Assembly (NCBI RefSeq): GCF_010500925.1
Contig: NZ_QVMG01000001.1
Location: 124,001-188,000 of the forward strand
Direction of reading: 5' to 3'
Length of the DNA stretch: 64,000 nucleotides
Origin: Parabacteroides sp. 52
GTDB taxonomy: Bacteria > Bacteroidota > Bacteroidia > Bacteroidales > Tannerellaceae
The first letter of the stretch is position 1, and the number at the start of each line of letters is the position of its first letter. This document shows, in pieces, positions 25,956-34,939 of this stretch. The notes under the pieces are model-generated. The model had not been told where the DNA came from and did not search any database. It worked only from the letters and a program-made list of their open reading frames with translations. Position numbers and translations under genes: made by a program.

Positions 25956-27158
25956 TTATTTGATAGCTCTCTTCAAGCGACGGTTAATATTACCTTCTAC
26001 TACATAGTAGTCGATCAACGGAGCAAACGTATTCATCAACAGGATAGCAAGCATCATACCTTCGGGATAACCCGGATTCAAGGCACGGATAATAATTGCC
26101 ATAGCCCCCACGAGGAATCCATAAATATATTTGCCGGTTTCGGTACGTGCCGATGTAACCGGGTCGGTAGCCATAAAGACTGCTCCGAAAGCAAATCCAC
26201 CCAGGAAGAGATGATCTACGGGAGAAACACTCATGGATACAGTTGTTCCTACCATATTGAAAATCAATACAGATACAGCTCCACCAACAAATACGGAAAA
26301 CATCGTTTTCCAACTGGCCACGCCTGTAAAGAGCAAAATCACCGCACCGATCAAAATAGCCAATACGGATGTTTCCCCAATGGATCCCGGGATTAATCCC
26401 AGAAACATATCCCATGTAGTAAGCGGGTTACCCAACACATCTACACTTTGAAACGAACCGATCATATCTTTAGAAGCAATAGCGATCTGTCCCAAGGGAG
26501 TAGCTCCCGAAAAACCATCGACCACTGTTCCTGCGCCTAAACCAAAAGTGTCAGTTGTACGTACGAACACCTGGTCGCCCGACATTGCCGCCGGATAAGC
26601 AAAGAACAAGAACGCACGTGTCACCAAAGCCACATTAAATACATTATACCCTGTTCCGCCAAACACTTCTTTGGCAAAAACAACAGCAAATGCAGTTGCC
26701 ACCGCAATCATCCACAGAGGGGTATCGATGGGAACAATCATAGGGATCAGGATACCTGAAACCAGAAATCCTTCCTGGATCTCTTCTTTTTTCACCTGGG
26801 CGACAGCAAATTCGATGCCCAACCCTACTACATACGAAACGATAATCTTTGGCAATACTGCCAGAAAACCGTAAATAAAAGTCATCCAGAATCCTGGATC
26901 CGTACCAATCGCCAGATTATGCTGGTAGCCGGTATTGTACATACCGAAAAGTAAAGCCGGTAACAAAGCAAAGATCACAATGGTCATCGTACGCTTTGAA
27001 TCTACACTGTCATGAATATGTACGCCTGATTTCGAAGTAGCATTCGGTACAAATAAAAATGTTTCGAAGCCTTCGAATACAGAACGGAACATCGCCAGCT
27101 TTCCGCCTTCCTCAAAGTTGGGCTTAATCTTGTCGAGATAATTCCTTAACGCTTTCAA
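25956..27158 (-). CDS. nqrB: Na+-NQR subunit B
   Basis: A 400-residue integral membrane subunit that carries the Na+ pathway and a covalent FMN on the Thr of GFSGATPLGQ. About ten hydrophobic segments are visible, with TDPVTSART near the C-terminus as in the RnfD/NqrB family. It follows nqrA by 21 bases. Confidence 0.97.
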   Translation of the reverse strand: MKALRNYLDKIKPNFEEGGKLAMFRSVFEGFETFLFVPNATSKSGVHIHDSVDSKRTMTIVIFALLPALLFGMYNTGYQHNLAIGTDPGFWMTFIYGFLAVLPKIIVSYVVGLGIEFAVAQVKKEEIQEGFLVSGILIPMIVPIDTPLWMIAVATAFAVVFAKEVFGGTGYNVFNVALVTRAFLFFAYPAAMSGDQVFVRTTDTFGLGAGTVVDGFSGATPLGQIAIASKDMIGSFQSVDVLGNPLTTWDMFLGLIPGSIGETSVLAILIGAVILLFTGVASWKTMFSVFVGGAVSVLIFNMVGTTVSMSVSPVDHLFLGGFAFGAVFMATDPVTSARTETGKYIYGFLVGAMAIIIRALNPGYPEGMMLAILLMNTFAPLIDYYVVEGNINRRLKRAIK

Positions 27159-27179
27159 TGTATTCTAATTTTTTAGTTA

Positions 27180-28538
27180 TTAATTCATTTCTTTGTAAAG
27201 CAGATCCAAACCGTTACGGACGATCTTTTGTATTTCAATCTTCGATGTATCCACAAATTCGCAAAGTGCAAAATCTTCCGGAGCCACCTCGTAAATACCT
27301 AGATTCTCCATTTTATCGATATCGAATGTGATAATAGCTTTCAGTAGGTATTCGGGCAGAATGTCCATCGGGAATACTTTATCGTATTCATTAGACATAA
27401 TCATGGCACGTTTACCTCCCCGGATACGGGCATCAATATTGTACTCTTTCTTTTTACCCAACAACCAGGAGAAATACGTATGGCTTGTACTGAATTTATC
27501 CAAACCAGGCATCACCCAACCGAAGAGTTCATTCACATCATCTCCTTCCGGTATGACAGTCACCTGATTATCATAGGCCATCAGATAATCATCCAATCCC
27601 ACTTGCGTACCGCTCAGTACATTTCCACTGATGATACGTACGTGTTTGTCTGCACCGTTGGAAGAAAGCATATTTCCTTCCACCAGGCTACGCAGGGTAC
27701 AACCGGCAATAACTTTTCTATATCCCTGTTCCGATACTTCGGCACCGGTGATAGCCACCATGCGGGTGAAGTCTGCAACGCCTTTATTAAACAGGCGACC
27801 TATCAAGATAACATCCTGTGGGTTTACCGTCCAAACAACTTCGCCTTTATTCACAGGTCGGATGTGATTAATCTGTACACCTACATTAGCAGCAGGGTGC
27901 GGACCTTCAATTTCAAGGACCTCCACTCCAGTGGGTTTCACCGAAGAACCGGGACGTACCCCTACATACACTTTTCCGGATGTAAGTTTCGCCAAGGCAT
28001 CCAAACCTGTCTGGAAATTAGCCTCTTCTCCTTGAAGAATAAAATCAAAATGAGGAGCTAAAGGTGCCGAATAAAACGCTGACACAAATATATCCCGCGG
28101 AGAATCCGTAGGTGAAGCCACCCTGTCATACGGACGCTGCTTGATATACGGCCATAAACCACCCGCAAGGATAGTCGTTTTTACCTCTTCCGCTTGCAGG
28201 GAAGTTACACTTTTTTTGCCAAAATCTTCGTACTCGATAGACGCATCCGGCTGCACAACAATACTAAGCACTTTGCGCTTCTCTCCACGGTTTACGGCAA
28301 TCACTTCACCGCTTACGGGTGAAACAAACTTGATCTCCGGGCGGTTCTTATCAATCATCAGGACAGAACCGGCTTTGACTTTATCTCCTACTCGGGCAAC
28401 AACTTTAGGATAAATACCGTTATAAGAATCGGGCACGATAGCATATGTCGCACTCGATTTCCCGGTTAACAGTACATCCGAAGCTTTTCCCTTCAGATTA
28501 ATGTCTAAACCTTTTTTAATCTTAATCACATTTGCCAT
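27180..28538 (-). CDS. nqrA: Na+-NQR subunit A
   Basis: Peripheral 452-residue subunit of Na+-NQR, first gene of the operon. It starts with IKIKKGLDINLKG, has the barrel-sandwich motif FVSPVSGEVIAVNRGEKRKV, and the GPHPAANVGVQINHI segment, all NqrA hallmarks. No TAnnTTTG box was found in the 130 bases upstream, so its promoter is not assigned. The complex couples NADH oxidation to Na+ export, the main respiratory entry in Bacteroidales. Confidence 0.97.
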   Translation of the reverse strand: MANVIKIKKGLDINLKGKASDVLLTGKSSATYAIVPDSYNGIYPKVVARVGDKVKAGSVLMIDKNRPEIKFVSPVSGEVIAVNRGEKRKVLSIVVQPDASIEYEDFGKKSVTSLQAEEVKTTILAGGLWPYIKQRPYDRVASPTDSPRDIFVSAFYSAPLAPHFDFILQGEEANFQTGLDALAKLTSGKVYVGVRPGSSVKPTGVEVLEIEGPHPAANVGVQINHIRPVNKGEVVWTVNPQDVILIGRLFNKGVADFTRMVAITGAEVSEQGYRKVIAGCTLRSLVEGNMLSSNGADKHVRIISGNVLSGTQVGLDDYLMAYDNQVTVIPEGDDVNELFGWVMPGLDKFSTSHTYFSWLLGKKKEYNIDARIRGGKRAMIMSNEYDKVFPMDILPEYLLKAIITFDIDKMENLGIYEVAPEDFALCEFVDTSKIEIQKIVRNGLDLLYKEMN

Positions 28539-28638
28539 GATATAACTTACATTGTTATTTTTGGTAATTTGCCGCGAAGTTACATATTTTTTTATGCTTA
28601 ATAACAGAAGAAAGGAAATTATTAAAGAAATAATTCCA

Positions 28639-28646
28639 TAATTTTG
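28639..28646 (+). promoter_or_regulatory. -7 box of the T9SS plug gene
   Basis: TAATTTTG lies 26 bases before the ATG at 28672. Confidence 0.45.
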
Positions 28647-28671
28647 CAGAACAAACGAAAGACGGATTCAA

Positions 28672-29925
28672 ATGAGACAACTAAAGATAATAACTCTCTT
28701 CATTTTCATGGCTTTTTCACTCAGTGCACAAGTTATTTACCAAACGAATATTCACCATGATCTGATCAAAACACTGCAGGTGAAAGTGGCCGGTGAAAGT
28801 CTATCGAATCCGATTATTGCCATGCAAGGCGGAAAACAGATAGAAATAAATTTCGATGCAATGACTTCCGGATACCAACATTATGCCTATAGCCTTATTC
28901 ATTGTGATGCCGACTGGAAACAATCCACCCTCTCTCCCATCGAATATGTAAATGGTTTTCAGGGACTTCCTATCGAATCGTATGCCAATTCCATGGGAAC
29001 AACGATCGCTTACAGCAACTATAAACTATACATACCCAATGAAGATATACAATTGAAAGTATCCGGTAATTATGCCGTGCGCGTCTACAACGAAGATAAC
29101 CCGGAAGAAACCGTACTTACTGCTTGCTTTTCTGTTGTCGAACCCAAAATAGTGATTGCCAGTTCGGTCAGTAGCAATACGAATATCGATACCAACCAAT
29201 CCCATCAACAGGTTAGCTTTCGTATAAACACACGCAACTTTCAGATCCCCCATCCGCAAACCGACTTAAAGATATGGGTATATCAAAACAACCGCAGAGA
29301 CAATGCCATAACCGGCTTTATGCCCATGCAGATATCCAATACGGAGTTGAATTATTCCCATATACGCGAATTAATCTTTAAAGCCGGCAATGAATACCGC
29401 CGGACGGAGTTTCTGAGTACGGCTTACAATGGCATGCATGTGGAAAACATCTCCTTCCATAATCCGTATTACCATGTCACCTTATACCCGGATATCCCCC
29501 GCAGCCATCGCTCCTATCAATACGATCAGGACCAGGACGGACGTTTCCTTATTCATTGCAATAAATGCAACGACCCGGATACGGAAGCGGACTATCAGAT
29601 TGTGCACTTTACTTTAGTGTCTGATTATTACACCGATGGGGATGTTTATCTATCCGGAGAATTGTTTCATAATGTGCAGGATGAGAAAAGTAAAATGGAA
29701 TACAATCACCAAGCCGGTCAATATGAAAAATCCGTTCTACTCAAACAAGGACATTATAACTATCAATACCTTTTTGTACCCCGGGGAGAAAGCCGGGGAG
29801 AAACGGCTTTGTTGGAAGGCGACTACTATGAGACAGAAAACGAATACAGTATCTATGTTTATTACCGCCCCATGGGGGAACGTTACGATCGTCTGATCGG
29901 TATTTCTACCCTGAAATTACAATAA
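28672..29925 (+). CDS. Type IX secretion system plug protein (DUF5103)
   Basis: A 417-residue exported protein with signal peptide (ITLFIFMAFSLSAQ). The body matches the family formerly called DUF5103: an N-terminal beta domain with HYAYSLIHCDADW and the S-Y-x-N-S-x-G-T-T turn, then NPYYHVTLYPD and a C-terminal domain with DGDVYLSGELF and YVYYRPMGERYDRLIG. In T9SS the plug closes the periplasmic side of the SprA translocon. It is alone here, so the other T9SS genes must lie elsewhere. Confidence 0.88.
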   Translation: MRQLKIITLFIFMAFSLSAQVIYQTNIHHDLIKTLQVKVAGESLSNPIIAMQGGKQIEINFDAMTSGYQHYAYSLIHCDADWKQSTLSPIEYVNGFQGLPIESYANSMGTTIAYSNYKLYIPNEDIQLKVSGNYAVRVYNEDNPEETVLTACFSVVEPKIVIASSVSSNTNIDTNQSHQQVSFRINTRNFQIPHPQTDLKIWVYQNNRRDNAITGFMPMQISNTELNYSHIRELIFKAGNEYRRTEFLSTAYNGMHVENISFHNPYYHVTLYPDIPRSHRSYQYDQDQDGRFLIHCNKCNDPDTEADYQIVHFTLVSDYYTDGDVYLSGELFHNVQDEKSKMEYNHQAGQYEKSVLLKQGHYNYQYLFVPRGESRGETALLEGDYYETENEYSIYVYYRPMGERYDRLIGISTLKLQ

Positions 29926-30076
29926 CTAGACAATCCTGCGGGCATCTCCTTTTTCTTGATGATCCGATTTCCACTTCAAAGGTCTGTACACGCTCGTTTC
30001 CGAACGCATGATGCCCTCTTTCTACACCGATTTTTATTCAAAAAACAGGCTGTTTATTGAATTTTCATACGGAATA

Positions 30077-30172
30077 TTTTAGTGTTGATAGCTATCGTCA
30101 GTACTGATGATAACTATCGTTACTACTGATGATAGCTATCGTTAGTAGTGACGATAGCTATCAACACTAAAA
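30077..30172. repeat. Family E palindromic array, copy E2
   Basis: Four 16-nt units at 30084, 30106, 30128 and 30150 (GTTGATAGCTATCGTC, GATGATAACTATCGTT, GATGATAGCTATCGTT, GACGATAGCTATCAAC) with spacers AGTACT, ACTACT and AGTAGT. Unit 1 and unit 4 are exact reverse complements and, with TTTTAGT/ACTAAAA, give a perfect 23-base terminal inverted repeat. It lies between converging genes, 80 bases past the stop of the EamA gene. Confidence 0.92.
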
Positions 30173-30252
30173 TTATCCCGCAATGAATCCGGGAAAAGCC
30201 AAAATAACCGGCGGCGTATACCGGATACCACCCATTATTAAATCCTTAATTA

Positions 30253-31188
30253 TCAAGAGAAAAAGAAAAGAGAGACCCCGGATACACTGATTATTGCTCC
30301 TGCTATTTCCTGGAGAGTAATTTTTTGCTTGAAAAAGAAATACGAAGGAGCCAGGATAAAAATAGGTGTAAGAGCCATAAGCGTGGAAGCAATACCAGCC
30401 TCTGTATATTGAACCGCCATCAAAGAAAAAGAAACTCCCAGAAAAGGACCGAAGATGGTTCCTCCCGTAGCCGAAACCATAGCTTTCCGGTCACTCAATG
30501 AATATATAAATCTTTTGCCCTGTCGGGTTACAAAGAGCAGAACTAAAAAACCGACCAAACCGACAATGGCGCGTATCTGGGTAGAGGCAAAAGGTACGAG
30601 ACGAACCGCCACTTCATCCTGCAAATCAACAGATTGCATATAATAATCCATACCCAATTTGCTAAACACAAGACCTACCCCCTGCCCGATTCCAGCGCCT
30701 ATGCCGAACAATATCCCTTTCACAGGGAGTTTAAGGGTTATTTTAGGCGATATGCCTGCTCCCTTGCCAAAAATAGAAAGAGCGATACCCGACAGAGTGA
30801 CCGCCATTCCTATCCATGCGTTCATTTTCAGATGTTCACCAAGAATAAAATAACCGGCAATAGCAGCAGAGGGAGGAGCCAAAGTCATAAAGAGTTGCCC
30901 CCAACGCGAACCGATTAATAAATAAGAATTAAAAAGACAATAATCCCCCAACACATAACCGATAAAACCGGATATGGCCAACCAAAACCAGGCTTCCCCT
31001 CCGGCATGCATCGGGAAAAACGTACCGGTAAAAAAGAGAAGGGTTAAACCCAACATGCCGACAGCCATTGCAAGGCGAATGATATTCAAGGACAAACTAC
31101 CCATACGTCGTCCGGCATACTCAAAACAAATAGCGGTTATTGTCCAAGAGAAAGCAACTCCCAGAGAAATAATTTCACCTGTATACAC
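30253..31188 (-). CDS. EamA/DMT-family transporter
   Basis: A 311-residue membrane protein with ten hydrophobic segments in two EamA repeats, starting EIISLGVAFSWTITAICFEYAGRR and ending with LMALTPIFILAPSYFFFKQKIT and GAIISVSGVSL. Members of this superfamily export or import small metabolites; the substrate cannot be read from sequence. It begins 11 bases after dnaB and is probably on its transcript. Confidence 0.9.
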   Translation of the reverse strand: MYTGEIISLGVAFSWTITAICFEYAGRRMGSLSLNIIRLAMAVGMLGLTLLFFTGTFFPMHAGGEAWFWLAISGFIGYVLGDYCLFNSYLLIGSRWGQLFMTLAPPSAAIAGYFILGEHLKMNAWIGMAVTLSGIALSIFGKGAGISPKITLKLPVKGILFGIGAGIGQGVGLVFSKLGMDYYMQSVDLQDEVAVRLVPFASTQIRAIVGLVGFLVLLFVTRQGKRFIYSLSDRKAMVSATGGTIFGPFLGVSFSLMAVQYTEAGIASTLMALTPIFILAPSYFFFKQKITLQEIAGAIISVSGVSLFFFS

Positions 31189-31199
31189 TGTTCTATTTA

Positions 31200-32717
31200 T
31201 TAAAAAGGCATCTCATTGTTTCCACCGGCACTCAGGAAGTCGACACCTCCATTGGGAGGAATAGGTGGCATGCCCTCAGCGGCATTCATGCCGGAAGAAA
31301 ACTCGCGCACAGGAATATCCTCGTCTACATTCATAAACTTGGCAAACTCGTTTTTGAAACGCAAAAGCACATCCCCCGTAGCCCCGTTACGATGCTTGGC
31401 AATGATGATCTCCGCCATGCCTTTCAAGGAGTTTCCTCGTTCATCTTCAAATATCTTATAATATTCCGGACGGTGAATGAAACAAACCATATCCGCATCC
31501 TGCTCAATCGCACCGGACTCACGCAAGTCGGCCAACTGGGGACGTTTGCCTTCGCTTCCCTGACGGTTCTCCACCCCACGGTTCAACTGTGACAAGGCGA
31601 TTATAGGAATATTCAATTCCTTTGCCAATCCTTTCAATGAACGGGAAATCATACTCACCTCCTGCTCACGGCTACCAAAGCCCATACCACTGGCATTCAT
31701 CAACTGAAGGTAGTCAATTATAATACATTTGATCCCATGCTCACGTACCAAACGACGTGCCTTGGTGCGCAACTCAAACACAGACAAACTCGGTGTATCG
31801 TCCACAAATATAGGGGCATCATATAATTCTTTCAATTTAAAATCCAACTGCTCCCACTCATAACGTTCCAAACGTCCGCTTTTGATCTTATCCCCTGGCA
31901 ACTCACACACATTCACAATCAAACGGTTTACCAACTGTACATTACTCATTTCAAGAGAAAAAACAGCCACAGGGGAATTATGATTGACAGCCATATTCTT
32001 CGCCATAGAAAGAACGAATGCCGTTTTTCCCATCGCAGGACGGGCCGCAATAATAATAAGGTCGGAATTCTGCCACCCGGAAGTGATCTTATCCAGCCCG
32101 TCAAAGCCTGTGCGCACGCCACTTAAGCCTTCTTTTTGGTTATAGGCTTTTTGAAGCATCTCAAGTGCTTCCCCAATAACCGGATTGATCTGGGTAACGT
32201 CTTTCTTTACATTACGCTGAGAGATTTCAAACAATTTGCCTTCTGCTTCCTGCATCAGGTCTTCTACGTCGATGGATTCATCGAAGGCTTTGCCTTGTAC
32301 CATGGCTGTAAAACCGATAAGCTCCCGGGCCAGGTATTTCTGGGCAATTATACGGGCATGGTATTCAATGTGCGCCGAACTGGCAACCTTTGAGGTCAAC
32401 TGTGATATATAGAAGGGGCCACCAACCAAGTCCAGTTCTCCTCTTTTTTTCAATTGCTCTATAACCGTCAGCATATCCACCGGCTGCTGACTGACAGCCA
32501 GGTCCAGGATGGCTCCATAAATCATTTCATGCGCTTTGTCATAGAAGCATTCCGGTTTGAGTAACTCACTGACTTGGGAATAAGCATCTTTCTCCAACAT
32601 CAATGCACCTAGCACAGCCTCTTCCAACTCACGTGCCTGCGGTTGCAGACGTCCCATTTCGGGTATAATTACGGGTTTTTGCTTTCCTTTTCCAGTGTTC
32701 TTTGTTCTTTCAGCCAT
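31200..32717 (-). CDS. dnaB: Replicative DNA helicase
   Basis: Hexameric helicase of the replication fork. Residues 20-170 form the N-terminal DnaB domain (PQARELEEAVLGALM). The RecA-like domain has the Walker A motif AARPAMGKTAF, CIIIDYLQLM, and SREQEVSMISRSLKGLAKEL, ending with IIAKHRNGATG. The start at 32717 (MAERTKN) is chosen because the TACTTTTG promoter box at 32739-32746 excludes the longer frame to 32858. Length 505 residues. Confidence 0.96.
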   Translation of the reverse strand: MAERTKNTGKGKQKPVIIPEMGRLQPQARELEEAVLGALMLEKDAYSQVSELLKPECFYDKAHEMIYGAILDLAVSQQPVDMLTVIEQLKKRGELDLVGGPFYISQLTSKVASSAHIEYHARIIAQKYLARELIGFTAMVQGKAFDESIDVEDLMQEAEGKLFEISQRNVKKDVTQINPVIGEALEMLQKAYNQKEGLSGVRTGFDGLDKITSGWQNSDLIIIAARPAMGKTAFVLSMAKNMAVNHNSPVAVFSLEMSNVQLVNRLIVNVCELPGDKIKSGRLERYEWEQLDFKLKELYDAPIFVDDTPSLSVFELRTKARRLVREHGIKCIIIDYLQLMNASGMGFGSREQEVSMISRSLKGLAKELNIPIIALSQLNRGVENRQGSEGKRPQLADLRESGAIEQDADMVCFIHRPEYYKIFEDERGNSLKGMAEIIIAKHRNGATGDVLLRFKNEFAKFMNVDEDIPVREFSSGMNAAEGMPPIPPNGGVDFLSAGGNNEMPF

Positions 32718-32738
32718 ATTGTAGTATTTACGGGACAC

Positions 32739-32746
32739 CAAAAGTA
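32739..32746 (-). promoter_or_regulatory. -7 box of dnaB
   Basis: The minus strand reads TACTTTTG, 22 bases before the ATG at 32717. Confidence 0.5.
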
Positions 32747-32843
32747 CAATAAAATAGTCGATAGAGGAAAAGGCATGATCGAAAGTTATCAAGAAGAAAT
32801 GAACAGGGCTGTTTGAATAGTGGTACAGCATGTCTTTTTTTAG

Positions 32844-32851
32844 TACTTTTG
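32844..32851 (+). promoter_or_regulatory. -7 box of plsC
   Basis: TACTTTTG lies 24 bases before the ATG at 32875. It excludes the in-frame ATG at 32830. Confidence 0.5.
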
Positions 32852-32874
32852 CCTGCAATCAGATAAATAGTCCT

Positions 32875-33609
32875 ATGCTAAAACTCCTATCAATTCCTTT
32901 GTCTACTCTTTATTATGTACTGTTTTACAGCACATTACTTCTATTTCATCCGATACAATGGATTTGTTTTAACCTTTTCGGATATAAGGCGCATAAGAAA
33001 AGTGTTGACCTCTTGAATTTCTTCTTAGTAGCCAACACCTATGTTTTGGGAACATCCTATAAGATAGAAAACAAAGAATATTTACCCGAAGGTGTACCCC
33101 TTATTATAGCAGCGAATCACCAAAGTTTGTATGATATTCCTGCCATCATCTGGTTTATGCGCAAAGTGCATCCCAAGTTTATCAGTAAAATTGAATTGGC
33201 AAAAGGTATACCGAGTATTTCATACAACTTGAAACACGGTGGCTCTGTTGTTATCGACAGGAAAGATCCCAAACAAGCCTTGTCGGCTATCCGGGATTTG
33301 AGTCTCTATATTGAAGAGAATAAACGTTCTGCCGTTATATTTCCCGAAGGTACGAGAAGCAAAACTGGCAAACCCAAACGTTTTGCCGAGAATGGACTGA
33401 AAGTGCTTTGTAAATATGCTCCTTCTGCTTATATCGTTCCTGTGACGATCAACAACTCTTGGAAAATGGTGCGCTGGGGTTCTTTTCCGTTGGGGATAGG
33501 TAACAAACTGATATTTACAATACATAAACCTTTTGCTGTCAAAGATATGCCTTTTGTGGAAGCTTTTGAAAAGACAGAAAAGACTATTGTAGAAAGAGTG
33601 ATTGGGTAA
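32875..33609 (+). CDS. plsC: 1-acyl-sn-glycerol-3-phosphate acyltransferase
   Basis: Acylates lysophosphatidate in membrane phospholipid synthesis. The 244-residue protein has an N-terminal hydrophobic anchor (residues 1-35), the catalytic NHQSLYD motif (HxxxxD), the substrate-binding FPEGTRS and the later IVPVTINNSW segment. The start at 32875 follows from the promoter. A hairpin terminator spans its stop codon. Confidence 0.93.
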   Translation: MLKLLSIPLSTLYYVLFYSTLLLFHPIQWICFNLFGYKAHKKSVDLLNFFLVANTYVLGTSYKIENKEYLPEGVPLIIAANHQSLYDIPAIIWFMRKVHPKFISKIELAKGIPSISYNLKHGGSVVIDRKDPKQALSAIRDLSLYIEENKRSAVIFPEGTRSKTGKPKRFAENGLKVLCKYAPSAYIVPVTINNSWKMVRWGSFPLGIGNKLIFTIHKPFAVKDMPFVEAFEKTEKTIVERVIG

Positions 33610-33632
33610 GCAATTTCTTCTTACCCTTTTTT
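33604..33632 (+). terminator. Terminator of plsC overlapping the stop
   Basis: GGGTAAG, a 9-base loop, CTTACCC and TTTTTT. The stop codon TAA (33607-33609) is inside the 5' arm of the stem. Confidence 0.85.
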
Positions 33633-33659
33633 CAAACTCCCTGACAAAGGATATAGGAA

Positions 33660-34430
33660 TCAATGTACTTTGGTACCTCCTTCTTTATGAATATCGGAGG
33701 CTTGGGTGATAATAACCTCCTTTACACCGGCATCAATAGCCTGATAGGCATTTTCTAATTTCGGTATCATCCCGCCCTGGATAATGCCTTGTTCTACATA
33801 TTGCTTAAAGGCGGTACGGTCGATCTCCGGAATGACACTGTCTTCATCCGTTTCATTCAATAGAACCCCTTTCTTCTCAAAGCAAAACATCAAGGTAACT
33901 TCAAAATGTTTGGCTAAAGCTTTGGCTGCCTCACCGGCTATCGTGTCTGCATTGGTATTCAACATATGCCCTTCTTTATCGTGGGTAAGAGGAGCCAATA
34001 CGGGTACAATACCCTGGCCGATCAATGCAGCCAATAAGTCGGCATTAACCTCTTTCACATCCCCTACATAACCGTAATCGACTGTGGTTACCGGACGTTT
34101 CACCGAACGCATCAGGTTCATATCTGCACCTGTTAATCCTAAGGCATTTATATTTAAAGCCTGTAAACCGGCTACAATATTTTTATTTACCAAGCCTCCG
34201 TACACCATCGTGACGACTTTCAGCGTTTCTTCATCCGTCACACGTCGTCCGTCTACCATTTGACTCTCTATTCCCAACCGGGCAGCCAGTTTGGTAGCAG
34301 AACGTCCGCCACCATGCACCAAAACTTTATATCCTTCAATCGTTGAGAAATCACAAAGCAGTTGCCGAAGAGTCTCCTCTTCTTCCACAATCTTTCCTCC
34401 AACCTTTACCAGTGTAAGCTTTTCTTTCAT
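33660..34430 (-). CDS. argB: Acetylglutamate kinase
   Basis: Second step of arginine synthesis: phosphorylates N-acetylglutamate. The 256-residue amino-acid-kinase fold has VKVGGKIV, VHGGGRSAT, NADTIAGEAAKAL and GGMIPKLENA, all family landmarks. No other arg gene is adjacent. It has its own promoter at 34453-34460. Confidence 0.95.
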   Translation of the reverse strand: MKEKLTLVKVGGKIVEEEETLRQLLCDFSTIEGYKVLVHGGGRSATKLAARLGIESQMVDGRRVTDEETLKVVTMVYGGLVNKNIVAGLQALNINALGLTGADMNLMRSVKRPVTTVDYGYVGDVKEVNADLLAALIGQGIVPVLAPLTHDKEGHMLNTNADTIAGEAAKALAKHFEVTLMFCFEKKGVLLNETDEDSVIPEIDRTAFKQYVEQGIIQGGMIPKLENAYQAIDAGVKEVIITQASDIHKEGGTKVH

Positions 34431-34452
34431 CTATAAACTTCTATTTATCGAG

Positions 34453-34460
34453 CAAAGGTA
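34453..34460 (-). promoter_or_regulatory. -7 box of argB
   Basis: The minus strand reads TACCTTTG, 23 bases before the argB ATG at 34430. Confidence 0.5.
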
Positions 34461-34548
34461 GTGATTTTTTAGAAATGAGATTATTACAAAAAAGGAGGGA
34501 AAGAATTTGGGGTGATCCATAATATTGGGTTATGCGTAGTATAGATAT

Positions 34549-34577
34549 AAAAAAAGGCATCCTTTATGGAATGCCTT
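34549..34577 (-). terminator. Terminator of tRNA-Lys
   Basis: On the minus strand AAGGCATTCC pairs with GGATGCCTT (one bulge) and runs into TTTTTTT, 8 bases past the tRNA. Confidence 0.75.
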
Positions 34578-34584
34578 CTTTAAG

Positions 34585-34657
34585 TGATTTGCCTGGGGTT
34601 CGAACCCAGGACCCCATCCTTAAAAGGGATGTGCTCTACCGGCTGAGCTAGCAAATC
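34585..34657 (-). tRNA. tRNA-Lys (anticodon TTT)
   Basis: On the minus strand the acceptor arms GATTTGC and GCAAATC pair perfectly. The D-arm GCTC...GAGC, the anticodon stem CATCC/GGATG with loop CTTTTAA (anticodon TTT), and the T-arm CTGGG-TTCGAAC-CCAGG are all present, with discriminator A at 34585. The 3' CCA is not encoded and must be added. It has its own promoter and terminator. Confidence 0.96.
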
Positions 34658-34684
34658 TGCCTGTGTATTTTTAAAATACGGGTG

Positions 34685-34692
34685 CAAAGGTA
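34685..34692 (-). promoter_or_regulatory. -7 box of tRNA-Lys
   Basis: The minus strand reads TACCTTTG, 27 bases before the mature tRNA 5' end. Confidence 0.55.
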
Positions 34693-34892
34693 GCGGAATA
34701 ATTTTTACCATGCAAACAAATTGATGTTTTTATTCTTTTAAAGTTTATGATTTATATAAAAGAGGCTGTGGAAAGTCAAGAAATGGACGGATACTTATTC
34801 GCATTTGAATTTTAATATCAAAAAGAGGATAGAAACTGCCACTTTATTGAGATTTTGTAGGTTACAGATTGGGTGAAATCTTTCCTTGTGGT

Positions 34893-34900
34893 TATCTTTG
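34893..34900 (+). promoter_or_regulatory. -7 box of ettA
   Basis: TATCTTTG with TTGG about 20 bases upstream; the ATG follows at 34940. Confidence 0.5.
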
Positions 34901-34939
34901 CGGGCAAAGCTCAAATAAATCAATCATATACTACTAAAT

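Noticed and set aside
27480..28061. 193-codon plus-strand frame
   Set aside because: Antisense to nqrA, whose motifs are clear.
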